From: Conchocele bisecta
Lineage: Eukaryota; Mollusca; Bivalvia; Lucinida; Thyasiridae
DNA length: 64,000 bases
Direction of reading: 5' to 3'
NCBI GenBank assembly: GCA_029237695.1
Contig: CM055271.1
Coordinates: 31,184,200 to 31,248,199, forward strand
In this document: positions 43,121-55,629 of the stretch, in pieces
Position numbering within the stretch: the first letter of the stretch is position 1
Layout of the letters: every line of letters starts with the position of its first letter
Translations under genes and position numbers: made by a program
The notes under the pieces: generated by a model
Database searches by the model: none
What the model saw: the letters and a program-made list of their open reading frames with translations, nothing else
Told to the model about the DNA's origin: nothing

Positions 43121-44050
43121 ATTATATATGTACATCACTCGCATTGTATATGCGCCTAAAAAATTAAGAAAATATGAAAAAATATTACAATTTTAAGTGA
43201 AGAATTAGCAGGATTTTTTAACAGGATATGACTCATTTCTTCTCTGTGCAATATGAACAAAAATATTGCACGCTTGCGCATGTAGCTCCGTCTACTCCTG
43301 ATTTACATAATAATTATACGTAGAATGATCTGTGAAACTTGACCTTTTCAGAAAAATGCATAGAAGTTGTACAATATAACAGTATCAAACAAAATAATAT
43401 CTTCAGCTTATGTTTTTGACATTGTTTTTAATGTCTACTTAATTTGACTGACATAAACGCCTTATTTCTAGTTAAATATAAGTTTTTACGAAAAGGTCAA
43501 GATTTATAGGTCATTGTTTGCCTGCATATATACGGCAAATTAATCGGACTCTGCGCAGAATCACGATTTTGCATGTTTCCATTAAAGCACTGTATGCAGT
43601 GTTGGGCGAAATCATAAAAATAGAAATAAATGCTTGCTACTGATACAAGTTACCATTTTCTATACAATGAGACTTGTATACACGCCAAAAACAAGCTTAT
43701 ACTGTCATATTTTCTTGGGGGTTTCTTAAAAGGTCACGTCACCCTTTACGAACTCCTTGTCAATTTAAGCGTAATGAATTATATCATTTTTTTATTTGGA
43801 ATGTACAGACGTGTAACTTTTTGTTCCACCTGAAAACCATAATTTAACGTGGATGAAACGTGCTCGAAACGCACGTTTTCATTATCCTTAACGAATCAAG
43901 ACAGCGATGTCGCGTTTGCAACCGTGCAAACAGTTTTGGAAACGTTTGAAACATTTTCCCATTTTTATCTTCATTGCCCATGCGCAGCATTTCCAACATA
44001 AGCGTGTTCTGCTTGAGTGCGCATGTGCATCGTTTTCGATAAGCATTCTT
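43121..44050. other. AT-rich spacer
   Basis: No gene, RNA or repeat recognised. Confidence 0.4.
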
Positions 44051-44054
44051 GACT

Positions 44055-44760
44055 GAGGAATTAAATTGTCTGGTCTGCTGTTTATTTCCTATTTTCCCAT
44101 TTTATCATAAAAATACACTTTGACAACACTTGAGAATCATTTCTAATATTGTTTTTCTAAATTGCTGTCGGACTAAGCGACTATTATTAACTTATCGTGA
44201 CCAAGATTACAAATTTATTGGCAGCCGACTGGTACATGTAAATCCGTAGACAGGTTCGCACGAATTTGTCATCTGCTCTTTTATATGTCCCCTTTTTATA
44301 TTAGAAATTATTTTGAAGTGTTGTCGAAACATGTTTTAAGAGAGAAAAAATGGAAAAAAGGGAAATGAACAGCAGGCGACAACATTGTTTACTTCAGTGT
44401 ATCGATGTATGTATTTCACGATAAAAGCTTAATTAGATTGACAGAAATTAGGTAGCGTGTTTTTATAAGAAAAAAAAGCCGGAAAATAGGAAATAAACAA
44501 CAGACGGCAAAATGTAATTCATTGTAACAATGTATTTCTCGATAAAAGCTTGGTGTGACAGAATGATGATAGTATGCTTTTCATTAGAAATGAGTCTGAA
44601 ATGCTGTCGGAGCATGTTTCTTAAACAACGAAATGAAAAAAAGTAATTTAATGTAACAACGTATTTATTTCTCGATAAAGGCTTCGATTGACAAACATTT
44701 ATTATCATTTTTCATTGGAAAATGATTCTGACATGCTGTTGACACAGGTTTTTATGAGAA
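44055..44760. repeat. Diverged inverted and direct repeats
   Basis: 'gctgtttatttcctatttt' and 'gacaacacttgagaatcatt' at 44070-44150 are inverted at 44296-44390. Two further direct relatives follow to 44760, with 'tatttctcgataaa(a/g)gctt' and 'gaaatg(a/c)tgtcg'-like words. It resembles the remains of a subterminal-repeat element. Confidence 0.6.
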
Positions 44761-45280
44761 AATATGGGTCGCGAGTTCGAATCAGACCTCGGTGATATTT
44801 TTTTCTGTGTTTACCATATTTTTTAACTGTAAATCAAGATCATATGTACAAAATTTACATACCGACAGAAAAATGTAGATTACTGCATTTACTATTTTTG
44901 GGCCATACAATGTGCATACATTTCTTTAAATATGGATGTGAACGGTTATAGTATGGAAACATAGTAATTTATGCGAAATAAATAAATCATGAAACAAATA
45001 CTTGTATTCGATCAATGTCGACATTATATACATACGACGATATGATCTATCACTGTAGGGAATGTAAAACTAGCAAAATATTGCGTATTCCCATAACGGT
45101 ACTTAAGGATGAATCCGAGTCCTAATTAGCACTTGATTCAAACATAATTGCCTTGTAAATGTGATGGGATACGTGTATGACACATTTGTGACCATGTCCC
45201 TGCTGCTGCATCACAAATGGAGTCTGGAATTGCCATCTCGGCCATCTTAGTATGCGCTAGCTGGCGAATAGTTTCATGTC
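44761..45280. other. AT-rich spacer
   Basis: A single B-box-like cgcgagttcgaatc occurs at 44768. Nothing else was seen. Confidence 0.4.
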
Positions 45281-45282
45281 TT

Positions 45283-45785
45283 GTGGCGTTTGACAGAAAA
45301 CACAAAACAGGAGGCAGAATATGGGATACAATGTATGTATTCATACGTATAAATGCCGATACAACACACTCCTATCGATTATACCATGCTAAAGTGTTCA
45401 ACATGTTAGATACATGGGGTATTCTTCCATCATTCCCAAAATCTATAATGGCCAGTTTATACTGTGTAATTTGCCAGGCCAATACACGCAGGTAGTTTAA
45501 AAGTACAGCATATACACAATATCAACTACTACATTAAATATAGTGTATGTGGTAACTCATTTGTGTACAGGTAATGACTGTGCACTGCATTCGTCAACTA
45601 CACAAATAAATGGACACTTGTGTGTTTGAACAAAGGGGTATACATATCTTCAGAAATCAGACTTGGTGTACACTTGGTCATGATATAATTGTTAGGAGTG
45701 CGTTCTATGGGCATTTCTACATAAGAATACCTACATTGTATCCCATATTCTGCTTCCTATTTTGTGTTCTCTGTCAAACGCCGAT
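45283..45785. mobile_element. Element with ~145-bp inverted arms
   Basis: 'ggcgtttgacagaaaacaca' and 'gcagaatatgggatacaatg' (45283-45335) are inverted at 45735-45785. The similarity continues inward through 'tcatacgtataaatgcc', 'cacactcctatcgattata' and 'catgttagatacatggg' against 45640-45730. No transposase is seen. Confidence 0.7.
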
Positions 45786-46530
45786 ACACCATATTTCGGA
45801 TTATACTACCATAAATGTTCATAATCACACAATATTTCTAATTTTGTCATCTGCAAAAAATTAAAATAAATAAATAGATTTTTAATATTACATACATTTT
45901 ATTTGCATGTTAAAGGATTTTCAAGTTGCAGATGGTGCAATATTGAGTATTATAATACATTAAATCACTTTAGCGATTTCTTATTTTGGCGGGAAAAATC
46001 ATGACGTAGCAATATATAGCAGTGAATGTTTAAAGTGGAATCTCAATTTTTGAACTTCGAATTTCACAATTATCCCTTTTCACACATAAAATGATGTGTA
46101 GATGTGCAAAGGGGATTTAGATGTTTATCGACCCACATGTCATGAATAATCTCCCCCTCTTGTGGGGCTTGGCATTTTGTGTACAGATTATGTGTTATGT
46201 GTATGTGCGAACATGGTCTAGTTTGTTGATTTGACCTGTGGTGCTGGATAATCTCCTTGGTGTATTTAAATTTAGCTACTTTGTGTTATAATTGGTGTTA
46301 TGTATAACTTTTTACCCATAATAGCTGAGCCTGATGCTTGATAAGTTTGATCATTCTTAGATAGCTTTCTTGGTGTTTATTGGTAGATGTGCGATTGAAT
46401 ATCCAATGATTGTGTATCATGATGAATGTGTTAACGTGTGGTTTTATCTTCATTATCATATATTCCACTGGGATTCCCTCGTTCGATACCCAAAGGTGTC
46501 CGATGCCTTAGTGGATCTTTGATTCACGCG
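45786..46530. other. AT-rich spacer 5' of the DIRS element
   Basis: The expected DIRS inverted or split terminal repeat is not resolved by eye. Confidence 0.35.
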
Positions 46531-46532
46531 GG

Positions 46533-46910
46533 TTGAGAGTGAGGGTTTCCTGCATTTGCCAGGGTGCTCATGATGCTCGTGATGCTTCTTTAACACATAT
46601 TGATAGATGTGTTGTATATTTGGATGATGTCTGTGTTGACCGTGCTGAGTTTATTGTGGTGCCTGATTGGGAAAAACAATGTCAGCTGTATTTGTTGGAC
46701 CATACTTTTAGAAAGAAACCATCATGTGTGACCAATGCGGGCAGTGAACCCTCACTTGATGCCCGTAGACCATCTGCTGAGGATGTGTTAAATGACGAGA
46801 TTGAATTTGACATCATCTCTATTCCACTAAAGGATCCACGAGAGTTTGTGGCAGGTCAATTACATGAAAACCTATCTAGTTGGACTGATTTTGATATCTA
46901 CGGATGCTAG
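46533..46910 (+). pseudogene. DIRS upstream ORF relic
   Basis: The 125-codon frame has VPDWEKQCQLYLLDHTFRKK and ISIPLKDPREFVAGQLHENL. It lies just before the RT domain in another frame. It could be the Gag-like or RT-linker region; no zinc knuckle is seen. Confidence 0.5.
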
Positions 46911-46938
46911 TGATTATTATATTGATGTGCTATCATGA

Positions 46939-47972
46939 TTGACAAATGGTGTGGACATACATGCTCTTTTCTGTCATTTTAAGGGAAACTTTAAAGGGAG
47001 CTCTTATGATCGTGATTCCCCACCTTGCCAATATTTTCCAAATGCTCCTAATTATAAGGAGTTTGGACCATTTATATGTCACGAACTCTTGGAAAGAGTG
47101 AAGAATGGTTATTTTCGTGTCTGGGGTAGAGTTGGTGAATGTGCGCTTCCAAAGGTGATAATACCTTTGACCATTGAACCGTCTAAACAAAGGTTATGTC
47201 ATGATGACAGATTTGTCAATCTCTGGATAAAGAATCTGCCGTTCAAATTGGAGAGGCGTTAAGGGATGTTCATCGAATGATTGGTCACAATGCATTTATT
47301 GTGAATTTTGATGAGAAATCTGGGTATGATCATGTGAAGTTGACAGAGACTTCGCAGACCTATTTTGGAATTCAGTTCGGGGGATGGATGTTATCTTACA
47401 CCACATTTTCATTTGGATTGAAGGCATCTCCGTTTGTTTACCAATCTATTGGGATGGTGGTGACATCGTATATTCGACAGAAAGGGGTGGTTGCTACACA
47501 GTATATTAATGATAGATTGGGTTCATCAAGTTTCAAGCGAATGTCTGAATCCAGTGTTGCCGAGTTAGAAAATCAAGCCAGGAGGGTGTAGTACGTTTTC
47601 CTGCAATTGTTGACTAGACTTGGATATATATTGTCATTACCAAAATGTGTATGTGTTCCAAAGAGGTGCATAAAGTTCTTGGGATTTCTTGTCGATTCAG
47701 AAAAGGAAGCATATCTGCTTCCAGATGAAAATAAGGAAACATTTGTCAAGTTACGAGAGGAGATTTTAGCTTGTAAGATGGTAGATGTACGAACTCTTCA
47801 GAGGTTTGCCAGTAAATGTGTCTCTATGTCCTTGGCTATCCCTGGATGTAAATTGTTCTGTAGAGAAGTGCATAGGGCGATATCATACTGTCTTAAAAAT
47901 AGCGGGAAAATAAAGGTGGAAGGTCCCTTATATGACGAGTTGGCTTACTGGCGTTTCATTGACACATGGTAA
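46939..47972 (+). pseudogene. DIRS reverse transcriptase, frameshifted
   Basis: Three successive frames give NYKEFGPFICHELLERVKNG, LPKVIIPLTIEPSKQRLCHD, then NFDEKSGYDHV (motif A), FSFGLKASPFVYQ (motif B) and QYINDRLGSS (motif C, first catalytic Asp replaced by Asn). Finally LLTRLGYILSLPKCV and IKFLGFLVDSEKEAYLLP form the thumb, followed by LREEILACKMVDVRTLQRFA. The gaps between frames are single-base shifts or stops. The family match is to DIRS/Ngaro-type RTs by motif. Confidence 0.85.
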
Positions 47973-47989
47973 GGTTGTTCGAAGTGGCG

Positions 47990-48450
47990 TTCCGAGGCTC
48001 ATAAACAAATAGTAATGGCCACAGATGCGTCGTATTTCGGGTATGGGGCTGTGATGGTTGGAATGGCATTGGCTAAGACAGATAACATGTCATTTGGAGA
48101 CTACTTTGAAGCTGGTGATGACAGACCAATTCATGTAAAAGAAGCAGATGCAGTGTACAAGGCTCTCTTGTCACTAGGTGAAAGTTTGAGAGATTGCCGT
48201 GTTGATATGTTGGTTGATAATATGGCTGTTGAGTGTCTGGGAGAATCAAGGTGGAAAAGATAGAGCTTTTAATGATGTCACAAAGGCAACTTTTGGCCAT
48301 GTTTTCCACCACAATATTGATTTGCATATGCAGTATGTACGCTCTGAAGACAATATTGCGGATGGTCCATCGATAACTTTGTCATTTGGTGATGCTATGC
48401 TATCTGACAAGGCATGGGAGGTATTCAATTGATCTGATGTCTTTCGACTT
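47990..48450 (+). pseudogene. DIRS RNase H, frameshifted
   Basis: MATDASYFGYGAVMVG supplies the first catalytic Asp (TDAS). IHVKEADAVYKALLSL supplies the Glu helix, and DMLVDNMAVECLGESRWKR the second Asp (VDN). A stop after RWKR and a frame change lead to FHHNIDLHMQYVRSEDNIAD, the last RNase H block. Confidence 0.8.
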
Positions 48451-48988
48451 CAATGTTATGAGGGACGTTGACGGTTCACCGTTGAAACATTTTACCCCAT
48501 GGCCTACTCCTGATTCGGCTGGTGTCAATGTCTTTTCTCATGATTTGGCTCGAGAAAGGAATCCGTATGTTTTTCCGCCCTATCCAATAATACTTCCTTT
48601 ATTGTGTTTGCTGGAGGAGCAGTGTGTGCGATGTTGTACATTTGTTGCCAGAGATGAATGCCTGTGCCAATCTGGGAATCGAAGCTGATTTCAGTTAGCA
48701 ACATGTATGTTGGTACTACTAGGCAATTAGGTGTGTTGAAAATTCCTATCAAGAAGGGATTCCGTGAAGATATTAAAGGATTAAGGATGCCACTTGTTGC
48801 ATATCGATTATCATTTGATGGTTCAACAATTTAGCTTCCCAACATTGTTTGTTTCCACTATGGAAATGGATATTGACTTTTGGAAGGTTACAGAGAGATT
48901 AGCAGATCTCAATAAAAGAACGGCCCAGTCAGTGACATAAAAGAAGAAGAAAAGTGTGTTGAATGTGTTTGAAACATTCTTGTAAAAC

Positions 48989-50058
48989 TTGCCAAATCAT
49001 CCGACGCTTAGTTCTTGTGTGCCTGATGTTATGAGAAAGTTTTTGGTTTGGAAAGATGGCTTTGGTAAAACTAGAGTGCATCTGCTAAGTTGTAAACAAT
49101 TTGGTTTGAAAGATGACCGTGACATGTGTGAATGTCCTAAACGGCTTTCTGTGGGCACAGTGGAAGGTCTAATTCACATGCTGTCTGCTATATTTCAGGA
49201 CCATGGCTTTGGTAAGAGTTGGGATCCAGTTTGGGGTCTGGGCAACCCAGTTTGTGCCCCACGAGTGAAGGAGTATTTGAAATGAATTAGGGAAGAACAA
49301 GCACGGAGCCATGTCTTTCCAAAACAGGCAACGCCAATCTTTATTGGAAAATTGAAGCGTATAGCTATATACATTAAGAATGAGTTGCTACGTACAGATA
49401 TATCCCTCAGAGACCATTTTGTATTGTTGCGTGATCAGGCTTGGTTTAAGTTGCAATTTTTTTGCTGGTGATCGAGCAGGTGATCTTTCTTTGTTGGTTA
49501 CACAAGAACTTAAACGTCTTGTTGATGGTTCTGGATTTGCCTTTAATCACACTTTTGGTAAAACCTTGACAGGTGTGAAGGGAAGGAAAACCCAGTTTGT
49601 GGTGAAGCGATGCGAGGATTTATTGATTTGTCCTGTGAGTGCACTGGAGGAGTATGTGCATGGTGTGAAGGCATTGGGTGTTGATTTGTCAAAGGGGTAT
49701 TTGTTTCGGATTGTATCCGAGTCTGGCTGTGTTCCAGATCAGTGTTTGTGACCTATTCCGTGGTGTATGAGAGTTGAGGTAATACTTGGTATGTTTAGGT
49801 ATATATGAGGGTGAGACTCCACATAGTTTTAGAGGTGGTTGTGCTGTAACAATGGCATTAACTGGTTCGAGCACTGATGAAATGGCACAACATATATGTT
49901 GGTTTGGTGAATCAAGTGCATTATATTATAGTAGGATTCCAGTGTTGCATGTATCAGGGGTTGAATCAAAGCTAGTGAAGGGTGTTGGAAGTGGCAATGA
50001 AATTGAGAATGTGTTCAGGGAAAAGGCTGATTTTGCACAACTTAAGAATGCCTTTTAG
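48989..50058 (+). pseudogene. DIRS tyrosine recombinase, frameshifted
   Basis: Three frames cover an N-terminal domain (VPDVMRKFLVWKDGFGKTRV) and the catalytic domain. FFAGDRAGDLSLLV carries the first catalytic Arg. CPVSALEEYVHGVKALGVDL and GYLFRI follow, then PHSFRGGCAVTMALTG (HxxR box), AQHICWFGESSALYYSRI (His/Trp and catalytic Tyr). All four recombinase signatures are visible, but the stops at 49285 and 49749 and the shift near 49786 inactivate it. Confidence 0.87.
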
Positions 50059-50060
50059 TA

Positions 50061-51135
50061 GTATTTCTTGTTAATACTAAACCAAGGTGCTTGGGTTGTA
50101 GCGATCACCCTAGCATCTGGTGATTATGCATTTGTACATTGTAATGACTGTAAGTTCAGCTTGTCCATTGTCTGCCAATCAATTACGGAACTGGATTACT
50201 ATGCTCAAACCTGGGTTTTACACTATGATTGGGTTTAATTTGAAGCGTCTGTTACAAGTTAAATGTACATTATAGGAAAATTGTACATTTCAGTGAACGA
50301 TTGAATAAGTGATACATGTAGACCCAAAACCATGGCATATGTATTATGAATTTAGTGTTTATTGTGACATGTAATTGTATATTGATCTTGAATTGTAATT
50401 TGCTGTTACCAAACATAATGACGAGTTTGGTGGTGATGACTAGTTTTTGGATGTGACTCTTATTTAATGTGTGTGTCAGTACATGTTATTTATTGTATGC
50501 TAATTATTTGTAAATACCAATTTAAATATGTTATACTACATGTATATCACTTCACTGGCTGCTGATAACCAGTTATTTAAAGGAAGTACATTATGTTAAA
50601 AGATTTGCTGTACTGAGCCAGTGTCCAATGCATCACTAGTAAAATGGTTATAGATTATCAGTAAAATGCATTACCCTGTTTGTGTTTGATTCTGAGATAG
50701 AATGGCTGTTTTGATTATTTTCTACATGGTCATTGCGAATATCTTTTATGTTTACGGTTAATCCATTATCTTGAAATAGTGTGTTTTATACATACTTGTC
50801 AGAATAAGGTTTATTAATTGTACAAATAATTACATGTACAACTTTATTGAATAGAATGAACAAGTGATCTGTAAATTCAAGATTTTGTAATTGAAATTTC
50901 CTTTGAAATATGTAAGATGATTACATCCTGTACTGGATTGAATGGATTGTTTCCACATACGTATTTTCTTAGAATTTACATGTAATTGTGTTGAATGTGT
51001 AAACATAAAAGTTGTGGGATTTCTCGTTTGGTCAGTTTATGATTAAAAAGTGTAATGGTATTTTCATTTACTTTTGTATAACCTGAATGTAATTCATGTA
51101 GTATTATTTGTTAAAGGTAATTGGTTTCAGATATG
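50061..51135. other. AT-rich sequence 3' of the DIRS coding region
   Basis: No open frame or repeat. It may hold the DIRS 3' non-coding region. Confidence 0.4.
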
Positions 51136-51139
51136 TGCA

Positions 51140-51665
51140 CACTTGGTTGGTGGTTGTGAGCACGCGAATTTAACGATCGGTGTTCATCCGTAACGGAATA
51201 CAGACCTACATGGTTTGGCCCTCGTGTACCGTTTCGGCCACTGGTACATGTACTTGAGAGCTAAATCCTGTTAAAGCCCCATTAAAAAGTAATAGTATTA
51301 GAGCTGATCATATTACTTTTGGGGCTTGAGCTAAATTACTTTGGTGTGGCATGGACCTGGTACAGGTAAGGATATTCTAATTTCAGGACTGAATATATAC
51401 AGGTACACTTTGACTTTCCTGTATTGAGAGAGTTGAATCTGGTTATACCCATTATAAGAGTATACATGTATATACATTTCTTGGTATGAATCTGCAGTTC
51501 TGGTTTTGGGGATTTTTCTGTCACTCGTAGGTGAAATATGGGATTCGAGCTCATTGACCCAGACGAGAATGACCTTAACTGTTCAAATCCTATTAAACAG
51601 AAAACCTGGGTTTAAAATTACGTCGGTGGTAGACTGCATTAAGCACCATTAATCAATCAAGAATT
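51140..51665 (+). repeat. SINE-like family copy
   Basis: It has a head with 'gttggtggttgtgagcacg', a body 'tttggccctcgtgtaccg' and 'acctggtacaggtaaggata', and a tail 'attaagcaccattaatcaat'. Two small internal duplications are present. Confidence 0.7.
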
Positions 51666-51896
51666 ATGTATGCTGGGTTAGAGCTATAATACATAGTTAA
51701 TTGCATATCAAGTATTTGTTTTAATTGATATGATGTGCAAGTTATGTCTATTTAGTACATTTTGTTTATTGAATTGTCGATACTGGTTTGCATTGTATGA
51801 TGCTATCAATCTGTTTATACAGCTAGAAATGAGTACCAATAAATACTTTAACAAAGTTGATTATTGTTTCCATTGTTAAACCTAATATGCCAATTG

Positions 51897-52115
51897 GCGG
51901 GTGGTTGGTTAGTATGTAGTGATGTGTAGTTTGACGGTTGGATTCATCGTTCCAGGGATCCTGATTTGGCCCTCGGGTACTATTGTATTTGGTCCTCTTG
52001 TACCTGAGAGTTGATTTTGGTTATACCCCAAGATATGCTTTGATAGTTGGTCCGGCCTGTGATGGCCTTGACTGTAGATAGGCCGTTGAACACCCATTAA
52101 CCAATCAATATATAT
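51897..52115 (+). repeat. SINE-like family copy, short form
   Basis: 'ggtggttggttagtatgtag', 'gttggattcatcgttcc', 'tttggccctcgggta' and the tail 'taggccgttgaacacccatt' aaccaatcaa, then (at)n. Confidence 0.75.
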
Positions 52116-52329
52116 ATATGCCCAGTCTAAAATGACATTGGCAGTTTACGGACGGTTAGACAATGTTAATTAATCAACCAATTACAATATGGTTGATGCA
52201 TACACAATTCTGTGTTGGAGACACCGTGATCTGCCATGTCGATTTAGTATTAAATGAAAAGGAAATTGTTTTGCTGAAGACTGGTAAATGTACAAAATGA
52301 GGGGAGATATTGCATAAGTCAATACTGTT

Positions 52330-52640
52330 ACCAACATGGTTGTTAGTTGGGAGCAGGAGACGAGTAATTTAACCAATGTGTTCATCATTACTAGAATCCT
52401 GACCATCCCTGCAGGTTTGGCCCTCTGGTACAGTTTTCGCTTGTATGTACGTGAGAGTTAAATCGTATAGTACCCACTATATGATTGGTGCTAGTCATAT
52501 TTCATGGATGACACTAAATGACTTGTACCTGACATGAGATCAGGATGTTCTAAGTTTTGGGGCTAAATATGTACTTTTATTCATGTGCATATTTGGTTCT
52601 GAATGGCCGTTAATCACCATTAAACAATTGTCACGAATTG
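52330..52640 (+). repeat. SINE-like family copy
   Basis: 'atggttgttagttgggagca', 'ggtttggccctctggtac' and the tail 'aatggccgttaatcaccatt' aaacaattg. Confidence 0.7.
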
Positions 52641-53065
52641 TAGCCGACTGTCTTCTTTATTATCCATCATTTGTAACACGGATTACACAATACTAGAGCA
52701 CAATAATCGAATAGCCTGGTACCGACTACCGTATAGGTCTTCGTGTGTGAAATATCGCTCCCGTGGAATACACCGCTGGAGAGAATAGCGCTCTATCCGA
52801 AACCGTGCACGGACCACCAGTATTGGATTTTGCACCGGTTATATCTGGGTGATTTACATTGTTTATGCAGACTTGGATGTTAGCCTGAATACCGAGTAGG
52901 TCATATCTACTGATTACTGAATTATTTCAGATTAATTCGCCAGATATTTCATGAGCTAGACTGACTGTTAGAACATTAGTCCACTTACGCAACATTGTAC
53001 GCCAAATGTTGGCACGGAGTTTTTATATTGACAGGCGGACAATCGTAGGAAACTTATGCACTAGA
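52641..53065. other. Spacer, nothing recognised
   Basis: No repeat or coding signal. Confidence 0.35.
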
Positions 53066-53067
53066 GT

Positions 53068-53162
53068 ATGTATATAAACTATCATACCCATATTCTAGCA
53101 GTCGGACATTCAACCATTCTTGTGAACACTTTGTGTCACAAACCTTCACTGGGAACTGGTAA
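53068..53162 (+). promoter_or_regulatory. Candidate TATA promoter and first exon
   Basis: A TATA-like gtatataaac at about 53070-53080 is followed about 30 bases later by the start of a non-repeat stretch (agcagtcggacattcaacca). That stretch ends in an exact strong splice donor, aactg|gtaagtac, near 53157. The combination resembles a short non-coding first exon. No downstream coding exon was recognised, so this is inference only. Confidence 0.3.
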
Positions 53163-53890
53163 GTACATATGTTTATTATTTACTTTCAAATGCTGCAAAT
53201 AGCGTCCGACTCATGCCAAGACCGACAATTCATCGCATTATTATCGTATCCTCGATAATACTGCCCTATTTCGTTTACCGGAGATAGTTGGACCCATTTC
53301 GACCGAATGCTTGGTCAATCAAAGCCGTATGGCATGTATCAGCTGGTGTAGATTATCTCCCTTGATCAAATCGAACTGAACCATTAATAATTCGTCTTTT
53401 CGTGTAAATGATAACGATTACAGATCTCGCATGTGGGAGCATTCCGTGAGTATTGTAATGGCATATTATTATCATGTGTTTTGTGCATGTCACTCAGACT
53501 AATTGCAGTAGCAATTTATTCTAATTTGTAAACGAAGGGCGAACACGATTGAAATGTTTACTAAAATTTAGCTATGCATTTTGTATTATGATATTCAGTC
53601 CAATATCAGTCATGCCCTGTACTATACATGAGAATATTGCCAATTTTGACTTGCAACAAATGTAACGTGAATTTGCTGGATGACTTTCTCTCTATGTTGG
53701 ACAAATGTAAAACTCCAATCAAAGTCGTCTGTACATTCATTTTATTAAGTCATGTACGTTCACAGTGAATTGTAAATAGTAACAAGAACAATTATAACAT
53801 GAATGATCATGTTATAAAAGAACGCTTTGAGTGTATGTTATTATTATTGAGGCCAACTACATGTTTGCAAGTAGCATGTAAAGTTATAGA
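53163..53890. other. Spacer
   Basis: Nothing recognised. A short open frame at 53799 continues into the dispersed repeat. Confidence 0.35.
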
Positions 53891-53894
53891 TATC

Positions 53895-54045
53895 AGGGTA
53901 TGGGATCAGTGGTTTCCGAACCTGCTTTTCCGACGTGACGTATTCAGTGACGTCATTTTTACAGTAAATTTTCTTGAAACTTTTCCAAGCAAACGGACGG
54001 ATTTCGATGATATGTATCACACCATCAGAAGTGACATGCCGGTTC
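53895..54045. repeat. Dispersed repeat, second copy of 28676-28860
   Basis: 'tatgggatcagtggtttccg', 'cttttccgacgtgacg' and 'caaacggacggatttcgatg' are collinear with 28680-28800. 'gatgatatgtatcacaccat' is locally duplicated. Confidence 0.7.
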
Positions 54046-54164
54046 GATGATATGTATCACACCATACATTCACGTTCTTTAGATTTATATTCACATCCAT
54101 GGAAACCGATTCTTCGTCAAAACAAGAAAATTGTTAGATTAAAGCAAACTATACCATAATGCAA

Positions 54165-54500
54165 GAACTGGCATCATTAAACGAAGCTAATCCCCTTGCA
54201 CTGGCATCATTAAACGAAGCTAATCCCCTCTCGCTGGCAGCCTTGATAATAAAAAGTACTCCGTGACCTTGGGCGGTCGAACGTGGGTCATATGAGTCTA
54301 CTCATATGCTAAACCATGCTCCATCCATAGACACACTTATGGTCAAATAATATCAAAATCGTGGAAGCAGTTCACAAGTTATTGAAAAATGAAAGGTGTT
54401 ACTAGCGTACGTACATACGTACGCAGCAGTACATGGACTAACGATATACCAGCTCTTGCCTATCGGCGAGGGGATACTAATTGGCAACCTGTTGAGCATT
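54165..54500. repeat. Repeat remnant with direct duplication and acgtacg palindrome
   Basis: 'ctggcatcattaaacgaagc' + taatcccct occurs twice in tandem. It is followed by 'gcgtacgtacatacgtacgc', an exact palindrome at about 54405-54424. The style matches the ends of the 12275-13310 family. Confidence 0.55.
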
Positions 54501-55625
54501 TACTGCGTTATGTTTCATTAAACTCTGTCTTTCCATTATAAAGATATTACATTCAACATCCTGCACCACCTTTAATTGACATGGCGCAATTTTAAATATT
54601 GCGCGGGCCCAATTTTCCCAATTTTAGTACTTTCCACTAACAAAAAAAACCGACATCTAGTCGCATGCTGACTGAGCCGCGATCTATAAACTTACCCAGG
54701 GAGTTTACATTGCAAACATAGTGTCCACTGGCGGTTTGTTTAGGTGAGTCCGCACAGTACAACAGTCCGACTTGGCAACGCCACCTAGCGACTTATCACC
54801 GGCACTGCAGTGCATGATATCAAAATCCTAAAACCATCAACTTCTAAAACTGGCGTTTTGAAGAAAGTCATGAAATATGCAATCTTAAATTCGATAAAAT
54901 TGACGCAGTACAATTTGAACGACGTTATAAGCCAAAGATATGAGTGCCAGAAATAATCCACATTCAGACACATGAAAATGTTTGCCATTTCTTCATTTCA
55001 TTGTCGAAACTCCAGACGGTTTTACAGAATGTGAAAGCCATAGAAAATGTATACTGGATATCAAATACTCCTACAAGCACCAATATGAACTTGTGAGTGA
55101 AATTCACGACAGGTCATACATTACATCGAAACAGAAATCATTGCCTTGAAAAAGTCTGAGAAATATTACACACACACAAGTACACATTCAAACGGCTGTA
55201 TGTCAAAAATTGTTCTGCGACTTTGCACTGCAGTGGAGTATCCAGATTCATGCAGAGGGAGTGTGAATTGTGAATGGAGTTTGGAAGGGGGTGCGAGAAC
55301 ATACATTCAATTTCTTCCATTTGTAGTGATTTTCACATATATTATACAGGTAGTTATTTCTCCCAGAAAACGTAGGTTAAAGTAAAAAAATACACACCTC
55401 ACCAAATGTTACGGGATGCAATTACACACCATGTCACTGGACTTTGTACTGTACACCCACTGGTGAATCCATGTGACAAGTGTTTTGTATGATGTGGTGT
55501 TTGTGAATGAGCTGATAAGACAAGCCTTTGCACCTAATGACTGGGTGCCAGACATCCTGCAGCAAAGTTGCAAATCATGATTTGAATTGGGGTCCCATCT
55601 GTTTGGCACAAAGTGTTCTTTATAG
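54501..55625. other. Spacer, no convincing gene
   Basis: Short open frames (54785-54988, 55138-55385) have no domain signal. Confidence 0.4.
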
Positions 55626-55629
55626 GAAT

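Larger units (their letters stand above)
46533..50060 (+). mobile_element. DIRS-type tyrosine-recombinase retrotransposon, inactive
   Basis: In order on one strand: a short N-terminal ORF, reverse transcriptase, RNase H and tyrosine recombinase, which is the DIRS layout (no integrase or protease). Reading is broken by frame changes and stops at about 46910, 47262, 47591, 47972, 48263, 48450, 49285 and 49751. The RT catalytic box reads YINDR instead of YIDDR. Both terminal repeats remain undefined, so the boundaries given are those of the coding region. The codon pattern and T-rich third positions are uniform over the element. Confidence 0.88.
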
